Part shown: one piece after another, positions 24,765-37,211 of the stretch
Layout: every line of letters starts with the position of its first letter
How positions within the stretch are numbered: position 1 is the stretch's first letter
NCBI GenBank assembly: GCA_949752795.1
Contig: OX457071.1
Span: 32,596,800 to 32,660,799 of the forward strand
DNA length: 64,000 nt
Source of the DNA: Hyperoodon ampullatus
Taxonomy: Eukaryota; Chordata; Mammalia; Artiodactyla; Ziphiidae
Direction of reading: 5' to 3'
The notes under the pieces: model-generated
Databases searched by the model: none
The model's input: only the letters and a program-made list of their open reading frames with translations
Told to the model about the DNA's origin: nothing
Made by a program: the position numbers and the translations under genes

Positions 24765-25165
24765 TAACCCAAAGTTATTGGGCACCCATTCTGTAACTGG
24801 TAACCATTTTCCAAATCATAAGTAAGTACACAGGGATGGAAGAAATCCAGTGAGGTGAGGGGGAAAAAAAGTTGATTAAGATGTCTTCAAGGATCCTAAA
24901 GTCTTGTGAGGCAGACATATTTAAACATGTAAATAGTGCAAGGCAGAATAAAGTAATTGCCATTTAGAGGTTCAAAGTGCTTTGAGAGCCCATAGGAAGA
25001 AGTAATTAATTCTGACTTGTACTGTGGGGAAGGCTCCACGGAAAAGAGCTTTTGAAAAGGGCCTTGAAAGAGATGTAGTAATTTGGTGGGTCGAGGAGGA
25101 GAGGACATTCCATGCTGAGTCAGGAACATCAGCAAAGAGGTACAAGGTCTCTCTCAGGCCTCTAC
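24765..25165 (-). mobile_element. Faint old LINE relic (L2-like)
   Basis: Fits the reverse-strand L2 pattern only loosely: 'attgggcacccattctgtaactgg', a run like 'acatgtaaatagtgcaaggcagaataaag', then 'gggaaggctccacggaaaagagcttttgaaaagggccttgaaagag' and 'gaggacattcc'. Overlapping open frames on both strands (24896-25287) are best explained as chance. Confidence 0.4.
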
Positions 25166-27526
25166 GAGCCAGACAGAAAAGCTTATATATTTTAATTGGA
25201 AATTTCTCTAACAGTAAAGCAGCAATGCAAAGACTGATTTTTGTATTTTCTTTTTCTTTATATATTCTTATCAAACAATTTATCTAGGATTTTTGGCATT
25301 CTGCCAAAACTCTTTACAACGCTTAGTGCAAAATAGTTTCCCTTGCACTTTAATGCTTGTGTGTTTCAAATTTAAGCAGTATTTACAGCAAGTTAATTTC
25401 TAATCAATAATTATATGTATTTGAAGAAATGCATAACTTCATTTCCTATAAACAGATATTTTCTAGTTTAATTTATTAGATGAAACACATTTATATAAAG
25501 CAGGCCTTGTTTTCCTATGAAATTTGAGATGCATTTTACCGGATTGTTTGAGTTGAAATGTTTGCTAAGGAAGCAGTAAAATAAACATAAACATCATTGC
25601 ATGCTGGATATTTAAATGAGCTATAAAATTAAACTTGAAGCCAAACATCCAGCATCTTGTAACACTGTTCCTAACCACATGAAGTCCAGAACGTTAACCC
25701 TTTTACTTACCTTGCAGTAGGAGAAAGAGAAAGTTTTTTTTCTTTTTTAATCTTTAGAATCATTTTAAAGAATGTTTGTACCAAATAAAAATTGGAATCA
25801 TTATTTTAAATATTCCATGAATGTTTGGGAAACAAGGAGCCAATGCTTCATTAATTTACTTTATTATTAGTTATTTTAAATGGAAAACATTGTTTTAAGA
25901 TATAGTTGGTAACAATAATAGATTTGTCCAAGGGAATGAAGGACCTCATTATTTTAAAATGTTTCTTCTTATAGCTACTACTAAAGCTACTCTGCCTACG
26001 TTTTACTGGTCATTATTTTTAAAGAGAAATCCTAAAGTAAATTCATTTATTTCTTTTTCTTTTTCTTTTTTTACCTACAAATTTTCAGTGTATATTCCTA
26101 ATATTACAATAAGCAAGGTTAATGTGATGACCAAGAACCATGAAAACATACCTATTATCCTTTATGCCTGCACAGTCCAAAGCACATCTCTGGACCGAGG
26201 TTGGAGTTGTAACAATGGATTGTTACATGTGCTGGCAATGGATTGGATCCTGTGGCTGATGATCTGGCGGAAAACCGAGAAAACAGCTTTCTGGGCCAGC
26301 TGGGACTGAAAGACAAGCAGACAGGAAGCTAAAGGCTCTGCTGTGATGCATGATCATATCCGGCAGCCCAGGATGGAAACCGGAACTCCCAGACAAGAGC
26401 AAAGAGGTGATGGCCATCAGGAGACAGCTGTTCCCGAACTGTAACCCAAGAAGCACACGTATTTGATTAAGAAAGTATTCTTTAACCAAATATGTGTGAA
26501 AAATTCTGCATAGTGTGACCTTTTCCAGAGTAGTTGTGAAGTACATTATCAAACAAAACACATAAATAAATACTTCAGTAAAGCAATCTGATTAACTTTC
26601 TTGAACCTGTGTTTTCTCACACTTAAGCATGGAACAATTTTTTGGAACACACTTCTTGTTATTCAGACCACCAATTGGAAAATGTTGCCTTATGACATTC
26701 AATTTGTACAATATTAACTCACTTTTTAAAATAAGATTCAAAAATAGAGTTTAGTTTTATAGTAAAAATAGATTATTTAAAGACAAATTTATTTGATTTA
26801 TACTTCAGCTCCACGCCTAAGGTTAGGTTAGGAGTATACTGTGTAGAAAAACTTCTGACTTTGTTTTTATATTTTTCACATCATACATGGTTGAAGAAAT
26901 GAAATCTATCAGAGATAGAACCATATGAACTGCTAACGATCAACTGATCTTCAAAAATTGGCAGTTGTTCTTTTTTTTACTATTCAATGTAAATATGAGA
27001 ATCCACACTTATTCAACGATATTTCAGCTGTTTTACCCAACTTCCTCCCATTCATTTGATTTCCTTATTATATACTATCAAATTCAAGAAGACCCTGAGT
27101 AACCATACTAGTTTTGACTAAGAAGTTATCTCTGCATGTACTTTAGAAATGATGCTCCTGAAAGAACATCATTCTAATTTACTGCAATTCTTGATGCAAC
27201 CAATAGAGCTTCTGCCACTCTACTGTTGATCTACTATGGACAACCTTAAACAGAGTTTTGAAAGTGTACACATTTTCTTTTTATATATCAAAAGGGACTC
27301 CATCTAATACAACTTTTAGATGTATTATTTATTTTATTTTTATTTATTACATCATTATATTATTTTGTTATTATTTAATACTTATTCAATAACTATCCTG
27401 AAAAAAATATTGCAGCTACTCAAAGATGCTTTGTAAATAAAGATTGCTTATATTTGCATTGTAATTATGAATGATCTTTCAGGAGGACTTGACTCCTTTT
27501 GTTTCTTAGAGTTACAGTGAAATTTG
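25166..27526. other. Unique sequence with a GC-richer patch at 26150-26470
   Basis: No repeat family was recognised. 26150-26470 is clearly richer in G and C than its surroundings and carries partially overlapping frames on both strands (25959-26309 plus; 26223-26561 minus). Neither predicted protein resembles a family I know. Confidence 0.4.
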
Positions 27527-27538
27527 AACCTCATTTTA

Positions 27539-27756
27539 TTTTATTTTATTTTTATTTTTTTTGCGGTACGCAGGCCTCTCACTGTTGTGGCCTCTCCTGT
27601 TGCGGATCACAGGCTCTGGACATGCAGGCTCAGCGGTCATGGCTCACGGGCCCAGCCACTCTGCAGCATGTGGGATCTTCCCAGACCGGGGCACGAACCC
27701 ATGTCCCCTGCATCGGCAGGCAGACTCTCAACCACTGCGCCACCAGGGAAGCCCTA
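27539..27756 (-). mobile_element. CHR-2-type SINE
   Basis: Reverse full-length copy with a (TTTTA)n-derived tail, 'gcggtacgcaggcctctcactg', to 'gccaccagggaagccc'. The 12-bp target duplication is AACCTCATTTTA at 27527-27538 and AACCTTATTTTA at 27757-27768 (one mismatch). Confidence 0.94.
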
Positions 27757-27768
27757 AACCTTATTTTA

Positions 27769-30519
27769 AATCAGGTTGCCAAATGCTATATAATTAAATC
27801 ATTTTCTCTATTCCTTCACAGAATTCTAGTTTACCATCATGTTCTTATCTCCTGTTAAGGTCAAATAAAGGAAATAGTCATGTAATGGACATCATTTCAG
27901 TTTCTGTAAAGACTTCCATTTTAAGCATTGGATGATATTATATTCAATGGTCTTTATTTTAAAAGCTAAAAAGCAAAAACTTGGACATTATACGTTCAGA
28001 ACCATGGAACAAGAAAAATCTGGTTTCTTCTAATCTATTGATATACTTGTTTCAAGAAAAAAAAAAAGATTTGTATTCTGTGATATTTTCATTTTACTCG
28101 GGCTACTTGGAATCAGAGTTACATTTGTTCTTAATTACAATACCTTAGCATGATTTGTAAAATACTTTTTTGTCCTCTTGCTTTAATGCTCGATTTTATG
28201 CACTGTTAGGATCCTTGGTGTTATTTTTGTTAAAAGCCACTAAGTCCAGTTTATACATTTTTGAGTAGGTTGAATATAAATAAATACATAAAAATACACC
28301 AGATGAAGTTAGTATGCAAAATCATCATTATATTTATAGACAGACTGAGGAAAATAATAAAGCTTATATGGGCAAATGGATTTCAAAATATAATATGTTT
28401 CTAGTAGTTTGGCAGAAAAGTAAATGATGGAAATGAAAACATTTTGAGAGGTTGTTCATACTATAAGTTCTCATAAACAACTACTAGAAACCAGTAAGAG
28501 TCTATGTAGTTTCTAGTATTCCCAGTTGAGATTTTTATCAAAAGGTCTGTTTCTAAGATTCAGTAAATAATATGTCACCACGGTGGATAGACAGATTCTA
28601 CCAAATATTAACCCTGTTAGCATTATGTCTTCAGGGTTCAGCGCTGACCATCACTTCAGGTTATGCAAAGTGTTCACATGCCAAATCGGGTAATGCCCAT
28701 TTTCGCTGATAACCAACCATTGCAAACATCCCAGTCTTTTGTCAACACAACTGGTTTGGAGCCATCCATCAGTGCTGGGAGTTCTGTCATATGCATTTAA
28801 CTTCAGCATCAGCCAGCAGCTCAAAGTCTTTTTACTAAACACTGTCATTGCCACTGTGAGGGTGGGGGAAAAGACAAAGCTAATGTGTTTTTTTTGGTTT
28901 TGCTTTGTTTTTTAACTCATCATTATGAGCTGTTATTATGATGATTTTTTTCTTTGTTGAATCACTGACCCTGGTGCGGAAGGCAGGAAACCTTTATAGG
29001 TAATATGCCATACTGCTTCCTGAAATTTTATAAAGTCTTTGATTGGGAAGTAAAGGTCTGAGTTAGTTCATAACAATTGCTGCATTGCTTGTTTTAAATT
29101 CCAAAGTGGAACAATGTGCCTTCCCCAGGACAATATTCATACCATATGTTTCTTAATGTTTTGATTCTCTAGGGTACAACTGAGCAATCTGAACATCAGA
29201 TAATGTGTTCTATCCTCCCCAGCACCCAGGTCATATTCTGGGAATAAATTAGACTTAAAGAAGTTCATTGACTCTTTTAGTCCACTGGGGTACTATATAA
29301 GGAATCACATGTCGAGGACAAAGGGTGTTGCTGTCTTTCCAATATCTGGCATAAAGATTTATTTTAAGCCTTGGCAGAGGAATGGACCAGCTAATTGTCC
29401 ACAGTTTAGTCTTTGGCTACAATATGAATATACATACTTTTGGAGAAGGTGATCATATCCAGTGCATATTGAGATACGGTGAAGGGCAAAGGAGGATGTT
29501 TCAAGACATCATGAATCAATAATGAGATCAATACATATATTAGCATATCATGCACTTGACGTGTTCAAATTTCTTGGTTTTATTATTTGTTTGAAGAGAT
29601 AAAGTTTTAACAAAGAGATTATTACTTCAGATGGACTCTAGCATATTCAAGGAGATGAAGTCAACTAAGTGAAAACACATTTGATAGTTTAGGTCTATTT
29701 GAAAGAGAATTTCTTTTATGAGACAGAAAACTGCAAAGACAGAAAGAATGCCTTGAACATATAACTAATAAAAATATCTTTCCTTCAAAGGGCTCAAAGC
29801 ATTTTAATAAGTTAACTTGCCCTTATAACTTCTTTGTCAGAATTTTGAAACCATAAAACAAACAGAAACTAAACCATCTTTATGTTTATTGGCTGATGAG
29901 AGGGGAAAATGTCTTTGCTAAAGAGAAGGGTCACCTTTGAAAGATTTGCTGCTATGCAACTTGCCTTTTCAGTCCCTGACTCTGACTTTTCACATATGAA
30001 AAAGTAAATAAATGTACACATCTCTTTACTGCCTAAGCTCATCTTACAGAACTTTTTTTTCTCTCTGCCCATTTAGCATGAGTTTCTGAGACCCATTGTG
30101 CACAAAGATTACTGTGTCATTGATTAAACCTATGACTAAGGATGAGAAAATAGTTTAGCATTTTAGTTGTCTCTTAAAAGTTGATAATTAGAATTGATAT
30201 CTGTTTTTACCCTTGATGATATCCTAATTATCCTAGAGGTTGTAAAAGTATTTTCCAATTGCTTGCACGGTATGGAGAACCAAACTGGAAAAACAAATGA
30301 AACAACTGTCACAGGAGCAAAGTAACAAACTCAAAATAACATGAAACAAATTGGATATATAATTACTGAAGGAATGAGTACTGGGAGGGTGAAATATAAC
30401 AGGCTTCACAGGGAAGGGAAATTGGAAGTCTTACTAGCAGGAAATGATAGTGAAATGCCAAAAAAACACTGAGTATTAACTGTATTAACTGAGCTTTCAA
30501 TGAAAAAAAAATTGACTGT
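27769..30519. other. Unique sequence, no gene recognised
   Basis: About 2.75 kb with no recognisable mobile element. A GC-moderate block at 28570-28860 has a 67-codon minus-strand frame (28651-28854) without family resemblance. Confidence 0.4.
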
Positions 30520-30532
30520 AAAAAATAATGGG

Positions 30533-30722
30533 GGCCTCCCTGGTGGCGCAGTGGTTGAGAGTCCGCCTGCCGATGCAGGGGATGCGGGTTCGTGCCCCGG
30601 TCTGGGAGGATCCCATATGCCGTGGAGCGGCTGGGCCCGTGAGCCATGGCTGCTGAGCCTGCGCATCCGGAGCCTGTGCTCCGCAACGGGAGAGGCCACA
30701 ACAGTGAGAGGCCCGCGTACCA

Positions 30723-30760
<38 letters not shown>
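30533..30760 (+). mobile_element. CHR-2-type SINE with a very long poly(A)
   Basis: Complete copy: A-box-like TGGCGCAGTGG at 30544-30554 and B-box-like GGTTCGTGCCC at 30587-30597 form the internal Pol III promoter. The CHR body follows and ends 'gcccgcgtaccac', then an uninterrupted A run reaches 30766 (about 43 A). A perfect 13-bp target duplication, AAAAAATAATGGG, is at 30520-30532 and 30761-30773. The intact tail and low divergence indicate a recent insertion. Confidence 0.96.
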
Positions 30761-30768
<8 letters not shown>

Positions 30769-31054
30769 ATGGGATTTTATTTATTAAAAAGCGGCAAAAA
30801 GAATAGAACAAAAGTACAAAAGCAGAGTCTAATTTAATGTATTGGCATCAATCCATCAAACATAGACCAGTCCGGTTTCCCAATACTGATCTAAAACCCC
30901 ATGGATCAGTAAAGAACTCAGACTTCCTTATACCACAACCGATGCTACCTTTGTCTAAACCACCATTATTTCTCCCATGATATTCTCCCATCTGGTCTTT
31001 CTGCCCTCACTCTGGACTCCTCTATAACGTATTCTCAACATAACAGCTAAAGTG

Positions 31055-31271
31055 TTTTTTTTTTTTTTTTTTTTTTTTTTGGTGGTACGCGGGCCTCTTA
31101 CTGTCGTGGCCTCTCCCGTTGCGGAGCACAGGCTCCGGACGTGCAGGCTCTGCGGCCATGGCGCACAGGCCCAGCCGCTCCGCGGCACGTGGGATCTTCC
31201 CGGACCGGGGCACGAACCCATGTCCCCTGCATCGGCAGGCGGACTCTCAACCACTGCGCACCAGGGAAGCC
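31055..31271 (-). mobile_element. CHR-2-type SINE
   Basis: Reverse copy with 26 uninterrupted T (31055-31080), 'ggtggtacgcgggcctcttactg', and a head ending 'gcgcaccagggaagcc'. The 8-bp target duplication CTAAAGTG is at 31047-31054 and 31272-31279. It lies 294 bp from the plus-strand copy at 30533, in inverted orientation. Confidence 0.95.
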
Positions 31272-31446
31272 CTAAAGTGCTATTTTTAAATGTTAAGATT
31301 CATGTCACCTGCAGTTCCAAACCCTTCAATGGTTTTCTATCCCACTGAGAGTAACAGCCAAATTCCTAACAAGTCCATGTGAACTGCCCTTTTTATGCTC
31401 CCATTACCTTTGTTTTGGGGTTTTTGTTTTTTGTTTTGTTTTGTTT

Positions 31447-31492
31447 TTTGAATTTAATTTTTATTTTATATTGAAGTATAGTTGACTTACAA
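31447..31492 (-). mobile_element. Tiny L1 3' fragment
   Basis: 'tttgaatttaatttttattttatattgaagtatagttgacttacaatga' matches the extreme 3' end of the reverse L1 tails seen elsewhere here. A GTTTT-rich stretch precedes it. The following 31493-31619 looks like part of another old repeat of unassigned family. Confidence 0.6.
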
Positions 31493-31619
31493 TGACAAGG
31501 TGATTACATGACCTGATCACTTCCCAAAGGCCCCAACCATCCAATAACATGACCTTGGAGTTTAGCTTTTAACACATGAATTTTAGGATGACACAGACAT
31601 TCAGTCTATAGCACACACC

Positions 31620-32185
31620 AACAATATTCCCACCTTAGGGCCTTTGCACTGGCTGATCCCTCCCCCTGCAACACTCTTCCCCCAGGAAATGAAGGCCATC
31701 TCTTTTTCACCTCTTTCAAGTGTTTGCTTGAATGCTAATTTCTTGATGGCTCCTATCTTCACCAACCCATTTCAATTTATAATCCACTTACCACACCCAC
31801 CTTCATCTATGTATTCTTGATTTCTCCCACCATGCTCCTTATTTTCCATTTTAGAGATCCCTTTCTAGAATTCCAACATATTATAAAATTTGTTTAATTA
31901 TGTCCATTTTATGCACACCGCCCTCCATCATTAGAATGTAAGTTCCAAAAGGGCAGATTTTTTTTTTTTTCTGTTGGTATAGGAGGTTGGTTATGAACAC
32001 TGATATATTTCAATTACCTTGAAACATTCCAGGCTTTCAGTCTTATATTACTTGAAGACAGGTAATATAAGAGAAACAAGTATTACAAGAAAGAAAAGGG
32101 TTGTATTCTAGTCATTTTTGTAATCTCTCACTTTAATTCAGCATTTAGTTCATAATATTTATTCAATATAATTTTGCTGAACTGA
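31620..32185 (+). mobile_element. L2 LINE 3' region, interrupted
   Basis: 'ccttagggcctttgcactggctgatccctccccctgcaacactcttcccc', then 'ttgatggctcctatcttcacc', then 'cattagaatgtaagttccaaaagggcag' at 31930-31958 are L2 landmarks. About 130 bp of unrelated sequence beginning at a T run (31959-31970) precedes the last L2-like tail ('aatctctcactttaattcagcatttag...attcaatataattttgctgaactga'). Confidence 0.68.
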
Positions 32186-32453
32186 ACTAAATCTCTAAGA
32201 ATTTTTTTAAATTTCTAAGTTGATTTTTTAAGAAAATGTGACTAATATTCCAGGGATGAATGGCAGTTGAAATTTTTTCCAGAGACCGTGGGGAGTTTTA
32301 TTTATTGCCTTTGGTCTTTTAAACACTGTTATTCTCAGATTTTTTGTTTGCCTGTTTTTTCTATGATCAAACTAGTACTCAAACTTATAAGCAAATGTTA
32401 CATTTAATTTATATTTGATTATACTTAATCTATGCTGCAAGCCTAGATTTTTT

Positions 32454-32753
32454 TTTTTTAATTTTTAAAATTTATTTATTTATTTATTTTTGGCTGTGTT
32501 GCGTCTTCGTTTCTGTGCAAGGGCTTTGTCTAGTTGTGGCAGGTGGGGGCCACTCTTCATCGCGGTGCGCGGGCCTCTCACTATCGCGGCCTCTCTTCTT
32601 GCGGAGCACAGGCTCCAGACGCGCAGGCTCAGTAATTGTGGCTCACAGGCCTAGTTGCTCTGCGGCATGTGGGCTCTTTCCAGACCAGGGCTTGAACCTG
32701 TCTCCCCTGCATTGGCAGGCAGATTCTCAACCACTGCGCCACCAGGGAAGCCC
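32454..32753 (-). mobile_element. CHR SINE, intermediate-length form
   Basis: Reverse copy: (TTTA)n tail, 'ttggctgtgttgcgtcttcgtttctgtgc', 'gcgcgggcctctcactatcgcggcc', head ending 'ccaccagggaagccc'. An imperfect duplication starts GCAAGCCTAGATTTTTT at 32437 and GCATGCCTACCTTTTTT at 32754. Confidence 0.9.
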
Positions 32754-32769
32754 GCATGCCTACCTTTTT

Positions 32770-34485
32770 TTAAAGAATGTATGTTTGTTCCATTTGGTTG
32801 TTTGTGTTATTTTTTGCCCCTTGTGGAACTGAACTCTTCAGAATTTTATCTGTGATTCTATTTGCCATTGTTTTCTCTGATCTGGAATTTGGTCACAAAT
32901 AATTTCTTTTTGAGTCATCTTTTAAATAGTAGAATTCATGTAAGAAAATTCTTCTCTCTGCATTGTACTAAGAGTTACAATAGAATATGTCAATCCTGAA
33001 GAAAATATACTACAAGCATCTGTGGAATTGAGAAAAATACTATGGCATACCTGTATTTTATGGAAGTAGAATTACCAGTTGATAATAAGAATACAGATCA
33101 TAATTAGTTTGGGAATCCTTTGGGTTTTGTGGATGAGTGTGTGTCTGTGTATATGTGTTTGCATGTGTGTGTGTGTGTGCATCTGTATATATATGTGTAT
33201 GGGGGGGCACAAACACTTGTTTTTGATGGTGGTAGTGGTGGCAGCAGTTGTGATGTCCTTATTTTTGTTTTTCAGAAAGAGACAAAGGGTTAGTAACATA
33301 AAGAAAGTAAAGGCAGTAAGTAATCACAAATTGGACTTCAAGCAGGAAGAGTCCTGAAGTGCTTTAGAAATTGAAAGGAAAGGTTGAAATAAGCTGAATT
33401 TATAGAATGCTCCTTTAAATAGCATTTCTTATAAATTATATTAAATGCCAAATTTAAGTCCGGTTTTCTAGTTTGTGTTTGAATTCTCATTGCTACACCC
33501 TTTTAGAAGAAAAGCAAAACATATTTTTATGAACACATCAATAAGTTGTCTAGTTGCAGTCCATTTTCTGGGTGGAAAATTCACTTTCTCTGGCTAGTCT
33601 AAGACCCTTCACTGAAATTTTCTATTAATTTCATTGGATTTTAAAAACCTTCTCTTCCACGGGGAATAATTTTTGACTCATTCACGGAAGAAATCAACTG
33701 AGAAAAATGTTATACTGCATTAGGATCTAGGCCTCTTGTGAAACTGAAGTGGTTTTGAGTGTGTAAAAGATTAGTGTACCCTAATGTTCTGTATTTGGGA
33801 AACCAGATGTAAAAATGAGAAGAAACCAAATCTAAACTGCTAATAAAAATGTATTACGTAACAAAGAGTAATATGAGTTTCAGGTTTTGATCCTAACTTT
33901 TGGAATCTTGCTATATCAATTTCCATGGGATTTCAAATCAGCTGAAAAATTACCTAATATGTGTGTGCTATGTGCTTCACACTTTTAAAATCTCATTTAA
34001 AGAGATGAAAATTAACCATTTGGAATGTCTACTGAATCTATGTGTAAATATTTAAAAGACAAAACAATAGTTTTGGAAGGTAGCATAATCTGCATCTTTC
34101 CCTGATGTTATGTCATAGGTATGAAGAAGCAGGTTTTAACCAGCCTCATAAGCAGCAAGTTCAAATCAGAGTAATAGATCATTTTCTCCTCTTAATCATT
34201 TGACATTTTGGAATTTAGTAATAGTATCCTACAGTAATGCTTTTGAAGACAGACTGTTGATTTATAGCAATATGTTACAGAAATCATATTCTACAGTTTA
34301 CAAAAAGAAATTTTTCGTTAATATATAATAGATATTAAATTATTAAGCAGAAATAATTTTCTTATTTACTAATCTACTTGAATGTCCATATCCATCTCTC
34401 CCCCTCAAAAAGTTAAAAAAACTCTGTCAGAATGGAAAATTTTGTTTTGAAAAATCTTTTAAATTTTTTTATATCAGTTGCCAAT
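32770..34485. other. Unique sequence with a TG-rich microsatellite
   Basis: No gene was recognised. It includes the TG-rich tract listed separately at 33127-33210. A TTTTTCAG / GTAAGT pair at about 33275-33317 was considered and rejected as an exon. Confidence 0.4.
33127..33210. repeat. Imperfect (TG)n microsatellite
   Basis: Alternating TG and TATG units with interruptions, ending in a 7-G run near 33201-33207. Low-complexity frames across it on both strands are not genes. Confidence 0.8.
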
Positions 34486-34499
34486 AAAAACTAAAAGCA

Positions 34500-34715
34500 G
34501 GGGCTTCCCTGGTGGCGCAGTGGTTGAGAGTCCGCCTGCCGATGCAGGGGAAACGGGTTCGTGCCCCGGTCTGGGAAGATCCCACATGCTGCGGAGCGGC
34601 TGGGCCCGTGAGCCATGGCCGCTGGGCCTGTGCGTCCAGAGCCTGTGCTCCGCAACGGGAGAGGCCACAACAGTGAGAGGCCCACATACTGAAAAAAAAA
34701 AAAAAAAACAAAAAA
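34500..34715 (+). mobile_element. CHR-2-type SINE
   Basis: Full-length copy starting 'gggcttccctggtggcgcagtgg' and ending 'gaggcccacatactg' plus an A-rich tail with one C. A perfect 14-bp target duplication, AAAAACTAAAAGCA, is at 34486-34499 and 34716-34729. Confidence 0.95.
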
Positions 34716-34729
34716 AAAAACTAAAAGCA

Positions 34730-35934
34730 ATCCTTTGTTTTAGCAATAATTTCCTAATTATTTAGGTAACAATTCATAGTTTTTATAAATTTGTCTTCTT
34801 ATTTATATTTATTGGTTAATATAATCTTTACTACAAAATCTTTCTTTTCATATTTTCAAGTGTCCTTGTTTGATCACTTTTCTCATGGCAGTATTTTCTT
34901 TTTTTTTAATCTGAACTCACAAGTTGGTTCTGAAAATTGGAAAAGCTCTAGTGATTCTATGATGGGGTTCATAGATGCCACAGTTTGATATATGAATTAT
35001 GCTACAACTCTAAAAATCATAACATTTACAATTCTGAAAGAGTTACCAAGTCCATGATTTATGCCAAAATATAATGCTGCTTTAACGTCTTGCTTTCCTG
35101 ATCTTCTGATTGTGATGGGTTGATGGGGTAGTCTTGTGATTCATGAGGATGGCTCATTCATTATTTTTGAGTGGGATAAAGATAGTAGAGCTTATTTATA
35201 ACTCCCTTAATTGTCTGAAGCTAGAGATGGAGGTATAAAATTCTACAACTTAGTTTGCCCTATTATTGCTTATGTTGTATCACAAGGACAAAGATTCATT
35301 AAAGAGACCTTTAAAATGTGTTAATCTAGGTACTTTAATGAAATTTGTTTGCAAAGCAACCTATCCCACTTATTATGCTTAGTAGTATTCATACATAATG
35401 GTAATGTGACTGCTCATCTCTAAACCATTAAGGAAAGAAATATGAGAAAAGGGGGCATGATGATTAATTTGGGGTGGATGGCTTAGAAGTTTTTTGCCTT
35501 TTAAAGCAAACTATGCTTATCTTACTTAGGCTTTTTAAAAAAACATTAAAAATTTGAATTAAAATATGCAGTAGACCAGGAACATTGTAAAATTGAGAAT
35601 GTACATAGTATTTATCACCATGAATAAAGTAAGTGAAATAAAATTAATGCATAGTTTCTAAGAAGTTAAAGGTTTCAGTATTTCATAAACATTAAATCTG
35701 AAAAATAAATGTCTTTTAAGAATATTTTTCCTATAGTTTAACTACCTTTATATTGTCAACCCTCTTTCTCTCCTTTCTCAGGGAAAGAAATGTCCTAGAT
35801 CTTTTATGATTAATCATCCCACTGTGCTTTAGATCTCATATTGTCCTTTGAATTATCATTTTTTCCCTTCTTTTGTCTTTACTCATTCCTCATTTCTAGC
35901 TAGTTCCACAAATACTAAATATATGCAAGAAACC
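34730..35934. other. Unique AT-rich sequence, nothing recognised
   Basis: No mobile element, RNA gene or coding frame is supported in this 1.2 kb. Confidence 0.4.
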
Positions 35935-36339
35935 ACGGCAATATGGCTATGAATCGAACCGCCCCCAAACGTAGTGGCTTAAAATCCATGAAGACTTAGA
36001 TTTTGCTCATTAATCTGAAATTTGGACAGGTACCAGCATGACTAGCTCTCTTGTAGTCCACTCAGTATCAGTGGTGATGGTTCAAAGGTTGAAGACTAGA
36101 ATCATCTGAAACTTGCTGTCTCACAGGTTGGGAGGTTGATGTGGGCTGAAATGTAGCTCAAGCTGTCAGCCTGAACACCTCTCCATGTGGCCTGAGTTTC
36201 TTCACAACATCACGGCTGGATTAAGGGACAGCATGTCAGGAGAGAAGAATCCAGATAGAAATCAAATCACTTCAATGACCTTGCTTCCAAAATCTCAGAG
36301 CATCACTTCCATGGCATTATATTCATAGGGGCATCCAAG
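35935..36339 (+). repeat. Ancient interspersed repeat, family not assigned
   Basis: Shows the recurring mammalian pattern 'ccccaaacgtagtggcttaaaa', 'ttttgctcattaatctgaaatttgg', 'ctccatgtggcctgagtttcttcacaacatcacggctgg', 'cagagcatcacttccatggcattatattc'. The orientation is given by analogy with similar repeats. The L1 at 36355 inserted into its distal part. Confidence 0.5.
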
Positions 36340-37211
36340 AAGACCTGCCCAATTTTCGTTTAATTTAATTTTTACTGTATATTTGGGTATAGTTGATTTA
36401 CAATGTTGTGTTAGTTTCAGGTGTACAGCAAAGTGGTTTAGTTATATATATACATATATCCATTCTTTTTCATGTTCTTTTCCCGTATATGTTATTACAG
36501 AACATTGAGTAGAGTTCCCTGTGCTATACAGTAGGTCCTTGTTGATTATCTACTTTATATATAGTAATGTGTATATGTTAATCCCAAATTTCTAATTTAT
36601 CCCTCTCCCACTATCTTTCCTCTTTGGTAACTGTAAGTTTGTTTTCAAAGCCCGTGAGTCTGTTTCTGATTTCCAAATAAGTTCATTTGTATTGTCTTTT
36701 TATATTTCACATATAAGTAATATCATGTGATATTTCTCTGTCTGACTTACTTCACTTAGGATGATAATCTCTAGGTCCACCCATATTGCTGCAAATGGCA
36801 TTATTTCACTCTTTTTTATGGATGAGTAATATTCCATTATATATATGTACCACATCTTCCTTACCCATTCTTCTGCCAGTGAACATTTAGATTTCTTCCA
36901 TGGCTATTGTAAATAGTGCTGCAGTGAACATAGGATACATGTATTTTTTTGAATTATGGTTTCCTCTGGATATATGCCCAGGAATGGGGTTGCTGGGTCA
37001 TATGGTAGCTCTATCTTTAGTTTTTTAAAGAACCTCCATACTGTTCTCCATAGTGGTTGTACCAATTTATATTCCCAGCAACAGTGTAGGAGGGTTCCCT
37101 TTTCTCCACGCCCTTTCTAGCATTTATTGTTTGTAGATTTTTTGATGATGGCCATTCTGACCAGTGTGAGCTGATGCCTCATTGTAGTTTTGATTTGCAT
37201 TTCTCTAATAA

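Noticed and set aside
30544..30597. A- and B-box sequences like those of a tRNA gene
   Set aside because: They are the internal promoter of a tRNA-derived SINE. The tRNA-like part cannot be folded by eye into an intact cloverleaf and is followed by the CHR body, so no tRNA gene is called.
30363..30837. Several overlapping 60-120 codon open frames on both strands
   Set aside because: They are all read-through of a CHR-2 SINE. The same peptide families recur at every SINE copy in the window, in all frames.
33275..33317. Possible small exon between TTTTTCAG and GTAAGT
   Set aside because: It is only about 41 bp, of low complexity, next to a microsatellite, and the open frame is too short to mean anything.
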